Shown here: positions 31,508-40,431 of the stretch, in pieces
How the letters are laid out: every line of letters begins with the position of its first letter
How positions within the stretch are numbered: position 1 is the stretch's first letter
Assembly: GCF_000162575.1 (NCBI RefSeq)
Contig: NZ_CM000776.2
Coordinates: 1 to 64,000 of the forward strand
Source of the DNA: Helicobacter canadensis MIT 98-5491
GTDB lineage: Bacteria; Campylobacterota; Campylobacteria; Campylobacterales; Helicobacteraceae
Length of the DNA: 64,000 nt
Reading direction: 5' to 3'
The notes under the pieces: model-generated
Told to the model about the DNA's origin: nothing
Database searches by the model: none
What the model saw: only the letters and a program-made list of their open reading frames with translations
Translations under genes and position numbers: made by a program

Positions 31508-31761
31508 TATAATACACAATAATTAAATGCCTTAAGATTCTGTAGTGCTTAAAGATGCTATGACTTAATAAACGCTCAATAGCTCTCTAAGATAAGCTAT
31601 ATAGAAAATCTTATGTGTAGCATAGAATCTATTTTCTGCTAAGCTTAGAGATTGTAATCTAATGTCCCAAGCAAGCTTAATAACCTTAAAAATTAATATT
31701 GAAGTCAAATAAAAGCAAGAAGAATTGTAGTTTATTGGAATTTTTTACCTAAGGGGTCATT
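31508..31761 (+). promoter_or_regulatory. Promoter and structured leader of the emrB-emrA-like operon
   Basis: A perfect TATAAT (31508-31513) would start RNA near 31520, giving a leader of about 240 bases before emrB. It contains the stem-loops ATAGCT/AGCTAT (31579-31600), TAGCA-GAA/TTC-TGCTA (31618-31641) and AGATT/AATCT (31649-31660). No known riboswitch is recognised. The rest of the gap 31411-31507 is plain AT-rich sequence. Confidence 0.4.
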
Positions 31762-33402
31762 ATGCCATTAAAATTTGAAAAACATTTAAAACCCAATGAA
31801 ATGCCTGCACTTTGGGGAAGTCCAGCAAAACCCCTTTTCCCTAATAAAATTCGCTTTTTTTATGGCATTGGATTTATAGTTGCTTTAATTACAGCAAGTT
31901 TGCAAAATAACCTTATTATTGCGTATATTACTTATTTGCAAGGTGATTTAGGATTGACTCCTACGCAAGGAGCGTGTGTTACAGCGGCTTATTATATGGG
32001 TAATGTTTGGATGACAATTGTTCTGTTTAGAATGAGGCAGCATTTTGGGCTTAAGGTGTTTTTTATTTGCATTTTTGTGGGGTTATTATCAGCACAGCTT
32101 TTAGAATTATTATTTAGTAACTTTGCAGTTGTTGTTTTTGCGCGATTTATCGGCGGAATAGTAGGGGGCGGAATCAATGTTTTAACAATTTTCTATGCCC
32201 TTGAAATGTTAGCACCCAAACAACGCCATTTGCTTTTTCCCATCAGTATTGGTTTAATTCAGATTGGTTCAGCACTTGCGCGTTTCATTGTTGCTTATTT
32301 TAGTGTTGGTGATTATCCGCATTTGATGATTTTTTTTGAAGCAGGAATTTGTCTTATTACTTTTTGCGTTTTTTTACTTATTGAATTGCCTCCTTCTCGC
32401 ACGGATCGAGCATTTTTTCCAGAAGATTCTACGATTTTCTTTTATGCGCTTGGGACAGCACTTTGTTGTCTTATTTTTAGCACAGGAAATATTATTTGGT
32501 GGCATCACGATTTTATTGCTTATGGGCTATGTATTGCTTTAATATGTTTTGGTGCTTTTTTTATTGGAGAATTTTTTAAAAAACGCCCTTTTGTTAGTGT
32601 TGGCTTTTTGGCAAATATTCAGCTTATTGAATTGGCATTGGCTGCGGCATTTGTGCGTATGTGTTTAGCAGAACAAAGCACTGGAGCAACAGGATTATTT
32701 CATGATGTGTTGGGTTTTAGTGATTATCAGCTTATAGGATATTATGGAATCTTGACTTTAGGAGCATTATGCGGAGGTGTGGCGTGTTTGTTTGTTTATC
32801 ATTTTGAGCGTTCTCATGGTATGATTCTTTTTGCATCGGCACTTATTCCTCTTGGGAGCTTCCTTTCAACTAATTTGTCTGTGGATATGCTTCCTAGTAG
32901 TCTTTATTTTGGTCAATTTCTTATTGCCTTTGCAAGTGTATTTTTTATTGGTCCTTTAATGGTAAATGGAATCGTGCTTGGTTTGGCTCGTGGAGCAAAT
33001 CAATTAATTACTTTTGCCGCAATCTTTACTTTTTCGCAGGGTGTTTTTGGGCTTCTTGGATCTGCATTAATTGGCTATTTTGTAAGGCTGCAAACCACTC
33101 AACATACTCAAAATTTGCTTAATTACACATCTCATATTTATAATTTTCAAGGTCATTTGAATGCAGATTTGTCTAATCAAATAGCAAGACACGCTGGAGT
33201 TTTAGCTTATGGAGATTTGTTTTTTACTATTGGTATGATTGGAAGTTTTATTTTTGTGATTTTAGCGACACGCTATGTGTATTTTAAATTCACGACTAAT
33301 TCTTTGCGTAGGGAGCTTGATATTATGAGGAATCGCACTATAAAAAGTAATATTAAAACGCAAAAAATTTTGGAAAATTCTAATTTTTCAAGGAGAGGAT
33401 AA
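31762..33402 (+). CDS. DHA2-type MFS efflux transporter (EmrB/FarB family)
   Basis: The 546-aa polytopic membrane protein has the drug:proton antiporter layout of the DHA2 group: an N-terminal half with IAYITYLQGDLGLTPTQGAC, ARFIGGIVGGGINVLTIFYA, and many hydrophobic spans, then a cytoplasmic C-terminal tail (RRELDIMRNRTIKSN). The following gene encodes a membrane fusion protein and shares its last base, so the two form a tripartite-type pump that needs a TolC-type partner. The start follows AAGGGG. A long structured leader precedes it. Confidence 0.88.
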   Translation: MPLKFEKHLKPNEMPALWGSPAKPLFPNKIRFFYGIGFIVALITASLQNNLIIAYITYLQGDLGLTPTQGACVTAAYYMGNVWMTIVLFRMRQHFGLKVFFICIFVGLLSAQLLELLFSNFAVVVFARFIGGIVGGGINVLTIFYALEMLAPKQRHLLFPISIGLIQIGSALARFIVAYFSVGDYPHLMIFFEAGICLITFCVFLLIELPPSRTDRAFFPEDSTIFFYALGTALCCLIFSTGNIIWWHHDFIAYGLCIALICFGAFFIGEFFKKRPFVSVGFLANIQLIELALAAAFVRMCLAEQSTGATGLFHDVLGFSDYQLIGYYGILTLGALCGGVACLFVYHFERSHGMILFASALIPLGSFLSTNLSVDMLPSSLYFGQFLIAFASVFFIGPLMVNGIVLGLARGANQLITFAAIFTFSQGVFGLLGSALIGYFVRLQTTQHTQNLLNYTSHIYNFQGHLNADLSNQIARHAGVLAYGDLFFTIGMIGSFIFVILATRYVYFKFTTNSLRRELDIMRNRTIKSNIKTQKILENSNFSRRG

Positions 33403-34463
33403 TGAAGAAAAGATTGCAATATTCTTGGCTTCCTAGTAAGCCAAAGCTTTATGTGATTGTTTTAACAACATTTGGTATTTTGGCAGGAGTTTTATCGATT
33501 CTTTATGCGTGGCAACTATCTCCATTTTTTCTTAATGTTGTTGTGACTAATGATGCTTATATCCAATCCAAAACTACACTCCTTTCGCCTCAAGTGAGTG
33601 GGTATATCACTGAAGTGTATATTAAAGATTTTGCATTGGTCAAAAAAGGGCAGCCACTTTTTCAGATAGATAATCGAATTTTTACTCAAAGGGTAAAAGA
33701 AGCACAAGCAAATTTGCAAAGCGCAGAGAGTGCATTGCTAGCTTATGAAGAAAATTATCGTTTATATGAGGCTAATATTGCTGAAAAAGAGGCACAGATT
33801 AAATCAGTAGAAGCAAATCTTAAAAATGCTCAAGCTGAAAATGATCGAGCTACAACATTGATTAAGAATAAGGCATTAAGTAAGCGAGATTACGACAATG
33901 CTAAAGCACAATTTCTTAGTTTGCAAGCCAATTATGTTCAAGCAAAGGCACAATTTCAAAAGGCAATACAAGAATTAGAGGCTCACAAAACCACCAAATC
34001 TTCATTAGAGGCAGGAGTGAAACGTGCCAATGCTTTGTTGGAATTAGCACTCATTGATTTGGATAATTCTGTAATTAAGGCTCCTGTAGATGGGCAGTTA
34101 GGAGAAATCCTTGCTCATATAGGGCAATTTGTTTCTCAAGAAAGTGCATTAGCCTATATTGTGCCACAAACGCATTGGGTTGTAGCTAATATTAAAGAAA
34201 CTAAAATGGACAAAGTTGCATTGGGACAAAAAGTTCATTTTAGTGTTGATGCATTAAGTGGCAAAGAATTTAGTGGAGTGGTGGAAGAAATCTCTCCTGC
34301 TACTGGTAGCGAATTTAGCCCTATAAGGGTTAATAATGCAACTGGGAATTTTATCAAAGTAATCCAGCGTATCCCAGTTAAGATTAAGATTGATTCTACT
34401 AATGAAAGATTAGAGGAATTGCGTGCGGGAATGAGTGTTGTAGTGGAAATTGAGACGAAATAA
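33402..34463 (+). CDS. HlyD/EmrA family membrane fusion protein
   Basis: The 353-aa protein has one N-terminal membrane helix (residues about 20-40), VVTNDAYIQSKTTLLSPQVSGYITEVYI and VKKGQPLFQIDNRIF (lipoyl-like half motif), a long coiled coil (about 85-200), the second half motif IKAPVDGQLGEILAHIGQFV, and a beta-barrel ending LRAGMSVVVEIET. It connects the MFS pump to an outer-membrane channel. It lies directly after the emrB-like gene. Confidence 0.92.
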   Translation: MKKRLQYSWLPSKPKLYVIVLTTFGILAGVLSILYAWQLSPFFLNVVVTNDAYIQSKTTLLSPQVSGYITEVYIKDFALVKKGQPLFQIDNRIFTQRVKEAQANLQSAESALLAYEENYRLYEANIAEKEAQIKSVEANLKNAQAENDRATTLIKNKALSKRDYDNAKAQFLSLQANYVQAKAQFQKAIQELEAHKTTKSSLEAGVKRANALLELALIDLDNSVIKAPVDGQLGEILAHIGQFVSQESALAYIVPQTHWVVANIKETKMDKVALGQKVHFSVDALSGKEFSGVVEEISPATGSEFSPIRVNNATGNFIKVIQRIPVKIKIDSTNERLEELRAGMSVVVEIETK

Positions 34464-34472
34464 CCTTTTGAT

Positions 34473-35231
34473 TTATTTGCAAGAAGAATCATATAAACCC
34501 TTAAGATCTCGATTGGTGGAAATCTTGTGGGCAAGATTAATAGGCTTGATTGCGAGTGCATTTTCAAGTTTTAAAGTTGGAGTGGATTCTAGTTTGGTAA
34601 ATAGGATAGAATCACGCGTGTATTTTTGAGTAAGTTTGAAAGGCTTGAAACCTGCCAAAAAGGCACTATAAAGCATAGCCGAGTTTTGACTATAAGTTGT
34701 TAGAATGCAATCTTTTTGGGTGAGTAAAAAAAGAGTTTTAAAATATTCATAAGTCCATAAAAGAGGATTTTTAGCAGGACTAAAAGCGTCTTGGAAGACT
34801 ATATCAAAAAAAGATTTTTGAAAACTTTTTAAAATCTCTCTTGCATCGCCTAAATGCAAAAAAACTTCCAAATTTTTACTTTTATAAAAATGGTTTTGTG
34901 TGAGGCTATTAAGAATCTCTAAATCAAGATCTTGTGGATAAGTAAGGCTTGAGAGTGATTCTAATAGACAAGAATCCATCTCAGGAGAGTGGATTTCTAG
35001 GGATTGGATACCATAGCTACTAGCATATTTTATCGCACAAAGCGTGTTGTAACCAAGCCCAAAGCAAATATCCAAGATTCTTAGTTTTTGTTTGTTTTTA
35101 AAATAGGCAAAACTAGGAAAAATATGCTTGTGTAAGGTTTCTTTTAAAGCACCATCTTTAGTGGAATGGTAATGTTCTTGGAAGGTTTGATTAAAAAGTG
35201 TGAAGCTTTTGTCGCTAGTTTGAATATTCAT
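34473..35231 (-). CDS. mnmD: MnmC N-terminal-type tRNA methyltransferase (MnmD)
   Basis: The product (252 aa from ATG 35231) matches the stand-alone methyltransferase half of MnmC, which methylates nm5s2U34 in tRNA. It shows QEHYHSTKDGALKETLHKH, the SAM loop LRILDICFGLGYNTLCAIKY, and DIVFQDAFSPAKNPLLW, with the conserved end LTTYSQNSAMLYSAFLAGF. The FAD-dependent C-terminal half of MnmC is absent. An in-frame GTG at 35258 has no ribosome binding site. It is convergent with emrA, 9 bp away. Confidence 0.87.
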   Translation of the reverse strand: MNIQTSDKSFTLFNQTFQEHYHSTKDGALKETLHKHIFPSFAYFKNKQKLRILDICFGLGYNTLCAIKYASSYGIQSLEIHSPEMDSCLLESLSSLTYPQDLDLEILNSLTQNHFYKSKNLEVFLHLGDAREILKSFQKSFFDIVFQDAFSPAKNPLLWTYEYFKTLFLLTQKDCILTTYSQNSAMLYSAFLAGFKPFKLTQKYTRDSILFTKLESTPTLKLENALAIKPINLAHKISTNRDLKGLYDSSCK

Positions 35232-35312
35232 TTTGAAATCTTTAGTATAAATTAACACAGAATTTTATACAATTTTGTTATTTTTTTGAAACTTTTCAAG
35301 CTTAAGGAATAA

Positions 35313-36170
35313 ATGGTGGGATTTGTAGATTTTTTTAAGACTTTTAAAAAGGAAAATCAAGAAAGAGCAACACCTAAAGAAGCTCCAAGTCATTGGGTAA
35401 AATGTCCTAGTTGCAATGCCTTAATGTATTATAAAGAAGTAATCGCACAATATTATACTTGTCCTAAATGTAATTTCCATATGCGAATTGGATTGCAAGA
35501 TAGAATTGCTTTAATGTGTGATGATGGAAGTTTTATAGAATATGATAAGGATTTATCCCCCACAGATCCTTTAGATTTTGTGGATAAAAAGAGCTATAAA
35601 AAGCGCGTGGAAGAGTATCAAAAAAAATGTGGTCGCCCTAGCTCAATTATCAGCGGTGAATGCAGAATCGAAGGAATACCTGTGCAGCTTGCTTTGTTTG
35701 ATTTTAATTTTATGGGTGGATCTTTGGCTTCTGTTGAGGGAGAAAAGATTGTTAGGGCTATTAATCGCAGTGTGGAGAAAAAACAAGGGTTGATTATTGT
35801 AAGTGCAAGTGGTGGGGCAAGAATGCAAGAATCAACTTATTCTTTAATGCAAATGGCAAAAACTTCTGCAGCTTTAAATGTTTTAAGTGAGGCAAAATTA
35901 CCTTTTATCTCGATTTTGACAGATCCTACAATGGGGGGTGTTAGTGCCTCTTTTGCTTTTTTGGGTGATATTATTATGGCTGAACCAGGTGCAATGATTG
36001 GGTTTGCAGGAGCTAGAGTGATTAAGCAGACAATTGGTGCGGATTTGCCACAAGGATTTCAAACGGCAGAATTTCTGTTAGAACACGGCTTAATTGATAT
36101 GATTGTCCAAAGAAGAGAAATGAAACAAAGTATTGCACGAATTTTGAGGTATCTTAACGCAAATGATTAA
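35313..36170 (+). CDS. accD: Acetyl-CoA carboxylase carboxyltransferase beta subunit
   Basis: AccD with AccA transfers CO2 from carboxybiotin to acetyl-CoA. The 285-aa protein has the four-cysteine zinc ribbon WVKCPSCNALMYYK...YYTCPKCNFHM near residue 30 and carboxyltransferase motifs IIVSASGGARMQES and LTDPTMGGVSASFA. It overlaps rlmH by 8 bp. The partner gene accA lies at 52.4 kb. Confidence 0.97.
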   Translation: MVGFVDFFKTFKKENQERATPKEAPSHWVKCPSCNALMYYKEVIAQYYTCPKCNFHMRIGLQDRIALMCDDGSFIEYDKDLSPTDPLDFVDKKSYKKRVEEYQKKCGRPSSIISGECRIEGIPVQLALFDFNFMGGSLASVEGEKIVRAINRSVEKKQGLIIVSASGGARMQESTYSLMQMAKTSAALNVLSEAKLPFISILTDPTMGGVSASFAFLGDIIMAEPGAMIGFAGARVIKQTIGADLPQGFQTAEFLLEHGLIDMIVQRREMKQSIARILRYLNAND

Positions 36171-36627
36171 AGTTTTTGTGTATTATATTGCCAAAACCAA
36201 AGATTTAAGCGATAGTTTGTGTGAAGAATTTATTGCCTTGAGTGCAGGGGTTGGCGTAAAAATGGAGTTTGTTAATTTGTTTTCAAAGTCCATTAAAGAA
36301 GGACAAAAACAAGATGCAAAAGAAGCACAAAAATCTTATACCAAAGAGTTTCTTAAAGTCTCAAAAAATCAAGCTTATAAAATCGCGCTTTCACCCAATG
36401 GGAAAAGCATTGATTCTATGGAGTTTGCTAAGAATCTTGAAAATAAAGGGGAAATAGCATTTTTCATTGGAGGAGCTTATGGGCTAGAGGAGGCTTTTTT
36501 GAATCAATGTCAATGTGTGCTTTCGCTTTCGCCATTGACTTTTAGCCATAAGGTTGCAAAGGTTGTTTTAAGTGAGCAGGTTTTTAGAGCTTTTTGTTTA
36601 ATAAATAATCACCCATATCACAAGTAA
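36163..36627 (+). CDS. rlmH: 23S rRNA (pseudouridine1915-N3)-methyltransferase RlmH
   Basis: RlmH is a SPOUT enzyme that methylates pseudouridine 1915 in helix 69 of 23S rRNA. The 154-aa protein shows FFIGGAYGLEEAF (SAM loop), LSLSPLTFSHKVAKVVLSEQ, and the conserved C-terminus NNHPYHK. It overlaps accD and comes 25 bp before dksA. Confidence 0.95.
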   Translation: MIKVFVYYIAKTKDLSDSLCEEFIALSAGVGVKMEFVNLFSKSIKEGQKQDAKEAQKSYTKEFLKVSKNQAYKIALSPNGKSIDSMEFAKNLENKGEIAFFIGGAYGLEEAFLNQCQCVLSLSPLTFSHKVAKVVLSEQVFRAFCLINNHPYHK

Positions 36628-36652
36628 AATTGAAGTAAATTTGGAGGATTGA

Positions 36653-37012
36653 GTGCAAAAAATGGAGTTAGATGCTTTTAAAAAAACTTTAGAAGAAAAA
36701 AAACAGGCGATTTTAGATAATAATTTTGTGCATCAAAAGAGTATGGAAAATTTACGCGGAGTTTCTTTGGATGAGGCAGATGAAGCGGCAATGAGTATGA
36801 AAAATAATTTAGATGGTTTGATATTTGAGCGGCATAATGAAGAGTTAGAATATATAGAAAGAGCATTAGAAAAAATAGAAGAAGGCGTGTATGGGATTTG
36901 TGAAATGTGTGATGAACCCATTGGGATTCAGAGGTTGAGGGCAAAGCCACATGCAAGGTATTGCATCGTGTGTCGTGAAATTGTAGAAAAAGATTTAAAG
37001 GGTAAAAAATGA
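36653..37012 (+). CDS. dksA: DksA/TraR family zinc-finger protein
   Basis: DksA-type proteins bind the secondary channel of RNA polymerase and modulate the stringent response. The 119-aa product has an N-terminal coiled coil, the motif SLDEADEAAMS, and the C4 zinc finger CEMCDEPIGIQRLRAKPHARYCIVC near residue 82. GTG 36653 is the likely start because GGAGG lies five bases upstream; the ATG two codons later would be too far. It overlaps the next gene by 4 bp. Confidence 0.92.
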   Translation: MQKMELDAFKKTLEEKKQAILDNNFVHQKSMENLRGVSLDEADEAAMSMKNNLDGLIFERHNEELEYIERALEKIEEGVYGICEMCDEPIGIQRLRAKPHARYCIVCREIVEKDLKGKK

Positions 37013-38031
37013 AATTTAAATATTATATTAGTGCTTTGTTTGTCTTTATTGTTTTGCTTGGGTTATATGTTTATACATTAACTGGGGAAAGTTACACTTA
37101 TCAAATACCTTTTAGTATTCATAGTGTAGTGCTTCCTGTGGCAGTTTGGATGATTATTCCTGTTGTGATATTTTTTATTGTTGTGGCGTTTTTGGAGGTT
37201 GGTGGTGCTTATCGTATGTGGAGAAAAAGGACAAAATACAAAAATGACTATAAGATTCTTTTGACACAAATTGAAAACCAGCTTTTAAGTAGAGAGATGC
37301 CTTTTAAGCAGCCCACGATGAATCGCTATAAAAAACTTGCTATTTTATTGAGCAATTTGACTTTTGATGTTAAAGAAGGTGCTCCTATCAAAAGCGGAGA
37401 GGCAAAGCTAGATGAAATTATTGAGACTTTGGGGGATTTAAAAAGGGGAGAATATGTTAATCTTAAGAAATTCTCTCCTGGAGAAAAATGTCCCTTTTTA
37501 AAACAAAATATCTTTAATGAGATACACAGTGATGAGAAATTTGCTATGGAGGTTTTAAGGAAGCAAAGCTATAGTGATGAATTTAAGCAAGAAGCCTTTA
37601 AAAAGCTTTTAGAAGCAGGTGATTTTAAAGATGTTCGGAGATTTGTAGGGGAGGTGAAATTCAATAAAGATTTAGCAGGTGTAGTGCTTGGAATGTGCTA
37701 TGCACAAAAAATGGATTTTAGTGATGAAGAAGTCTCAAAGCTTTGTATGGATGTGGGGTATTCTAAAGAGGATTATTTGCATTTAGCACAAAAAATGAAA
37801 GAGTGCTATGAACCTGCTAAATGGCTAGAATTATTTGAATTTTTGGCTAACAAAGATGAAAATGCAGAGTTAGCTTATTTTTATGTCTTATTAGAGCTTG
37901 AAATGATTGATGAAGCCAAGGAGCGATTAAATTCTCATCCACAAAATGAGCTTTTAAAGATTCGTGCTTATTTGGATTTGAAGGATTTAGGTAAAAAATA
38001 TCCATTAGAGCTTTTTTTGCTAGATAAGTAA
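37009..38031 (+). CDS. Unknown two-helix membrane protein with cytoplasmic helical domain
   Basis: The 340-aa protein has two membrane helices near the N-terminus (about residues 4-24 and 40-63), then a basic stretch (RMWRKRTKYKND) and about 270 mostly helical soluble residues that may form TPR-like repeats (LAYFYVLLELEMIDEAKERL near the end). I recall conserved proteins of unknown function at this place after dksA in Helicobacter and Campylobacter. It overlaps dksA by 4 bp and is the last gene before tRNA-Arg. Confidence 0.8.
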   Translation: MKFKYYISALFVFIVLLGLYVYTLTGESYTYQIPFSIHSVVLPVAVWMIIPVVIFFIVVAFLEVGGAYRMWRKRTKYKNDYKILLTQIENQLLSREMPFKQPTMNRYKKLAILLSNLTFDVKEGAPIKSGEAKLDEIIETLGDLKRGEYVNLKKFSPGEKCPFLKQNIFNEIHSDEKFAMEVLRKQSYSDEFKQEAFKKLLEAGDFKDVRRFVGEVKFNKDLAGVVLGMCYAQKMDFSDEEVSKLCMDVGYSKEDYLHLAQKMKECYEPAKWLELFEFLANKDENAELAYFYVLLELEMIDEAKERLNSHPQNELLKIRAYLDLKDLGKKYPLELFLLDK

Positions 38032-38058
38032 TTGATTATAAGTGGGAATGATTAGGAG

Positions 38059-38135
38059 TGGTACGCCCAGAGGGAGTCGAACCCCCAACCCTCAGATCCG
38101 AAGTCTGATGCTCTATCCAATTGAGCTATGGACGC
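38059..38135 (-). tRNA. trnR(TCG): tRNA-Arg, anticodon TCG
   Basis: The minus strand folds into a full cloverleaf of 77 bases including an encoded CCA. The acceptor arms are GCGTCCA and TGGGCGT (with G-U pairs at 1:72 and 4:69), the D stem is GCTC/GAGC, the anticodon arm TCAGA-CTTCGGA-TCTGA places TCG at positions 34-36, and the T arm is GGGGG-TTCGACT-CCCTC. The discriminator base is A. It lies between the membrane protein gene and znuA, and reads CGA and probably other CGN codons. Confidence 0.95.
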
Positions 38136-38193
38136 TAAAGAGAATTAAAATCTTACCTTATCTATTGTTAATAAAAACTAAAAAGGATTGAAA

Positions 38194-39063
38194 ATGAAAA
38201 AAGTTTTGCTGTTTTTATGTCTTATGGTTGGAAGTTTGGTGGCAAAGCCCATTATAGCGGTGAGTATCCCAATGCAAGCGGAATTTATAGAAAAGATTGC
38301 GGGAGAGGAATATGATATTAGTGTGTTAGTAGAAAAAGGCACAAATCCACACGATTTTGAACCTAAATTTTCTAGCATTAAAGAGGTGAATGAAGCCATA
38401 GCGTATTTTCCTATTGGTGTAGAGTTTGAAGCTTCTTGGCTAAAGCGATTCTTGGATCAAAATCCTAATATGAAAGTTTTTCCTTCCAATGCAGGAATCA
38501 AAACGATTAATTTTGCTCACCACTCTAAAGATGAGCACGAACACCACGAACACCACGAACACCACGAACACGGAGAGCACGGCGATACGCATATTTGGCT
38601 TTCAGTTGCTAATGCTAAACAAATTGCTACAAATATTTATAAAGCTTTGGTGGAGCTTAATCCTAAGGGGGATTATTCTAAAGCCTATGAAGCATTGTTG
38701 AATCAAATTCAGCAAACAGATACGCAAATAAAAGCAGCCTTGAAAGATGTCCCTAAACACCAAAAATTCGTGGTTTTTCACCCTATGCTTGGATATTTTG
38801 CAAAGGAATATGATTTAGAAGAAATTTCAATTGAAGTGGAAGGAAAAAGTCCAAAAATGAAAGAAATGATGCAAGTTATTGATACTATTAAAAAAGAAAA
38901 CCTTCAAATCATCTTTGCTCAACCAGAATTTTCTACCAAAGCAGCAGAGTTTATTGCTAAAGAATCAGGAGCAAAATTGGGTTATTTTTCTCCACTAGAA
39001 ACTCCTTGGGCGGAGAATCTTATTAGGTTTGCAGAAGCATTAAAGGAGGCTAATAAAAATTAG
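38194..39063 (+). CDS. znuA: Zinc ABC transporter substrate-binding protein (ZnuA-like)
   Basis: The 289-aa protein has a signal peptide (KKVLLFLCLMVGSLVA|KP) and cluster 9 binding-protein motifs: VEKGTNPHDFEPKFSSIKEV, HGDTHIWLSVANAKQIA, VVFHPMLGYFAKEYDL and FAQPEFSTKAAEFIA. A His/Glu-rich loop (HEHHEHHEHHEHGEH) near residue 110 is typical of zinc-binding members and is encoded by 9-bp repeats. I chose ATG 38194 since AAAAGG lies seven bases before it. No znuB or znuC gene is adjacent. Confidence 0.9.
   Translation: MKKVLLFLCLMVGSLVAKPIIAVSIPMQAEFIEKIAGEEYDISVLVEKGTNPHDFEPKFSSIKEVNEAIAYFPIGVEFEASWLKRFLDQNPNMKVFPSNAGIKTINFAHHSKDEHEHHEHHEHHEHGEHGDTHIWLSVANAKQIATNIYKALVELNPKGDYSKAYEALLNQIQQTDTQIKAALKDVPKHQKFVVFHPMLGYFAKEYDLEEISIEVEGKSPKMKEMMQVIDTIKKENLQIIFAQPEFSTKAAEFIAKESGAKLGYFSPLETPWAENLIRFAEALKEANKN
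38542..38568 (+). repeat. Three 9-bp tandem repeats in the znuA His-loop
   Basis: The unit CACCACGAA (His-His-Glu) occurs three times without change, flanked by partial units. Copy number change would add or remove three residues and keep the frame. Confidence 0.7.
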
Positions 39064-39077
39064 CCTTGGCTTTGAAA

Positions 39078-39633
39078 TTATAAATCTAAAACATTAAAAA
39101 CGGGGATAATTTTCTCTAGTTCTTTGGAACCCTTTAAGCTTTCTAAATTGATGATAAAGCAGACTTCTATGCAAGTAGCGCCTCCTTTTTGAATAAGATT
39201 TGCAGCTGCATAAGCTGTTCCACCTGTTGCAATGAGATCATCAATAAGTAATACTTTTGGTGTGTGCTCTAAATTTTCATTTTTGAAAGCATCAATGTGG
39301 ATTTCTATTTCGCTAAAGCCATATTCTAGCGAATATTTTTCAGAGATAGTGGTGTAGGGCAGTTTGCCTTTTTTTGCGAATAGGCACAAAGCCAACACCC
39401 AAAGAATGTGCAAGGGCAGCTCCAAAGATAAATCCACGGCTTTCAATTCCTGCAATGTAATCTAAATTGTATTTTTGATAGCGTTTTGTCAAAAAGTCCA
39501 TTAAGAGATTAAAGGCTTCTTTGTTGTTTAATAATGTAGTGATGTCGCGAAAAATGATTCCAGGTTGTGGAAAATCCTTTATTTCTCGGATAGAATCTAA
39601 AAGTATATTTTTTTCTTGTTGTGTGAGTTCCAT
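39078..39633 (-). pseudogene. apt: Adenine phosphoribosyltransferase gene, frameshifted at A7
   Basis: Apt salvages adenine to AMP. The 5' part (39633 to about 39376) encodes [20 protein letters not shown] and [15 protein letters not shown] up to [10 protein letters not shown]. The 3' part continues in another frame with [17 protein letters not shown] and the PRPP-binding [17 protein letters not shown]. The frames join at seven A on the coding strand (T run 39369-39375); six A would restore a 184-aa protein. Both halves are otherwise intact, so this may be a recent mutation, a slippery site or a sequencing error. Confidence 0.88.
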
Positions 39634-39648
39634 TTTTTTCCTTATTTA

Positions 39649-39987
39649 TTAGAGTAGAGCTTCAATTTTTTGTTCTAAGTCTTTAATTTTGCTTTTGTAT
39701 TTTTCAGTTTCAACGCGGTATTGAGAGTTGCGTTGTTTAAGAGTTTTAACTTCATTTCTTAAGGCGGTAATTTCATCTGTTAGAATATCAATATTACCTA
39801 AAGCCCTTTGAAGTTGGAGTTGGTGTTTGCGTATAAGAATCTCTGCTTCTTGTAAGGTAAGCTTCATTATGGCACTATTTTTTTCTTCTTTTTGTGCGAC
39901 ACTTTTATAAAAGAAAGTCTTAACAATCATAAATAAAACAAAGAGAATAAAAGCGGTTAAAAAAAGCCATTGTGCGAATTGTGCCAT
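39649..39987 (-). CDS. Small membrane-anchored coiled-coil protein
   Basis: The 112-aa product has one N-terminal membrane helix (FAQWLFLTAFILFVLFMIV) and then about 80 residues of coiled coil (IDILTDEITALRNEVKTLKQ and so on). I do not know its function. I recall a similar small gene between apt and rpiB in Helicobacter pylori (HP0573 region). It lies 8 bp from rpiB and 15 bp from apt, so it is part of the folD-lepB-S2P-rpiB-apt operon. Confidence 0.8.
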   Translation of the reverse strand: MAQFAQWLFLTAFILFVLFMIVKTFFYKSVAQKEEKNSAIMKLTLQEAEILIRKHQLQLQRALGNIDILTDEITALRNEVKTLKQRNSQYRVETEKYKSKIKDLEQKIEALL

Positions 39988-39995
39988 TGTTTTCC

Positions 39996-40421
39996 TTATT
40001 GTAATTTCTCTACTCTTTGGGTGTGCCTACCACCTTCAAATTCTCCTTTGATGAAGCTTTGTAAGATGCACTCTGCCATGCCTAATCCAACTACTCTAGC
40101 TCCCAAACAAAGCACATTGGCATCGTTATGTGCTCTAGCCATTGTTGCTCCATAGGGTTCATTACAAAGTGCAGCACGAATCCCTTTATGTCTATTAGCA
40201 GCAATACTCATTCCAATTCCACTGCCACATATTAAAATCCCAAGACTTTGGGGAGTGGCTAAAACCTCTTGGCAAAGTAGATTGGCAAAATCAGGATAAT
40301 CCACACGATCATTATTGACAGGTCCAAGATTGGTAACTTCATATCCCATTTTTTCTAAGATTTGAATAAGGGATTCTTTGAGTTCAAATCCTGCGTGATC
40401 ACTAGCGATAAAAAACTTCAT
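39996..40421 (-). CDS. rpiB: Ribose 5-phosphate isomerase B
   Basis: RpiB interconverts ribose 5-phosphate and ribulose 5-phosphate. The 141-aa protein begins KFFIASDHAGFELKESLI and has the active-site region LGILICGSGIGMSIAANRHKGIRAALC, with the cysteine and GSGIG loop of the family. It is a member of the folD-to-apt operon. Confidence 0.95.
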   Translation of the reverse strand: MKFFIASDHAGFELKESLIQILEKMGYEVTNLGPVNNDRVDYPDFANLLCQEVLATPQSLGILICGSGIGMSIAANRHKGIRAALCNEPYGATMARAHNDANVLCLGARVVGLGMAECILQSFIKGEFEGGRHTQRVEKLQ

Positions 40422-40431
40422 TTTTTTCTCC

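Noticed and set aside
31520-31700. 6S RNA in the leader before emrB
   Set aside because: Length would fit, but I could not form the long closing stem with central bubble.
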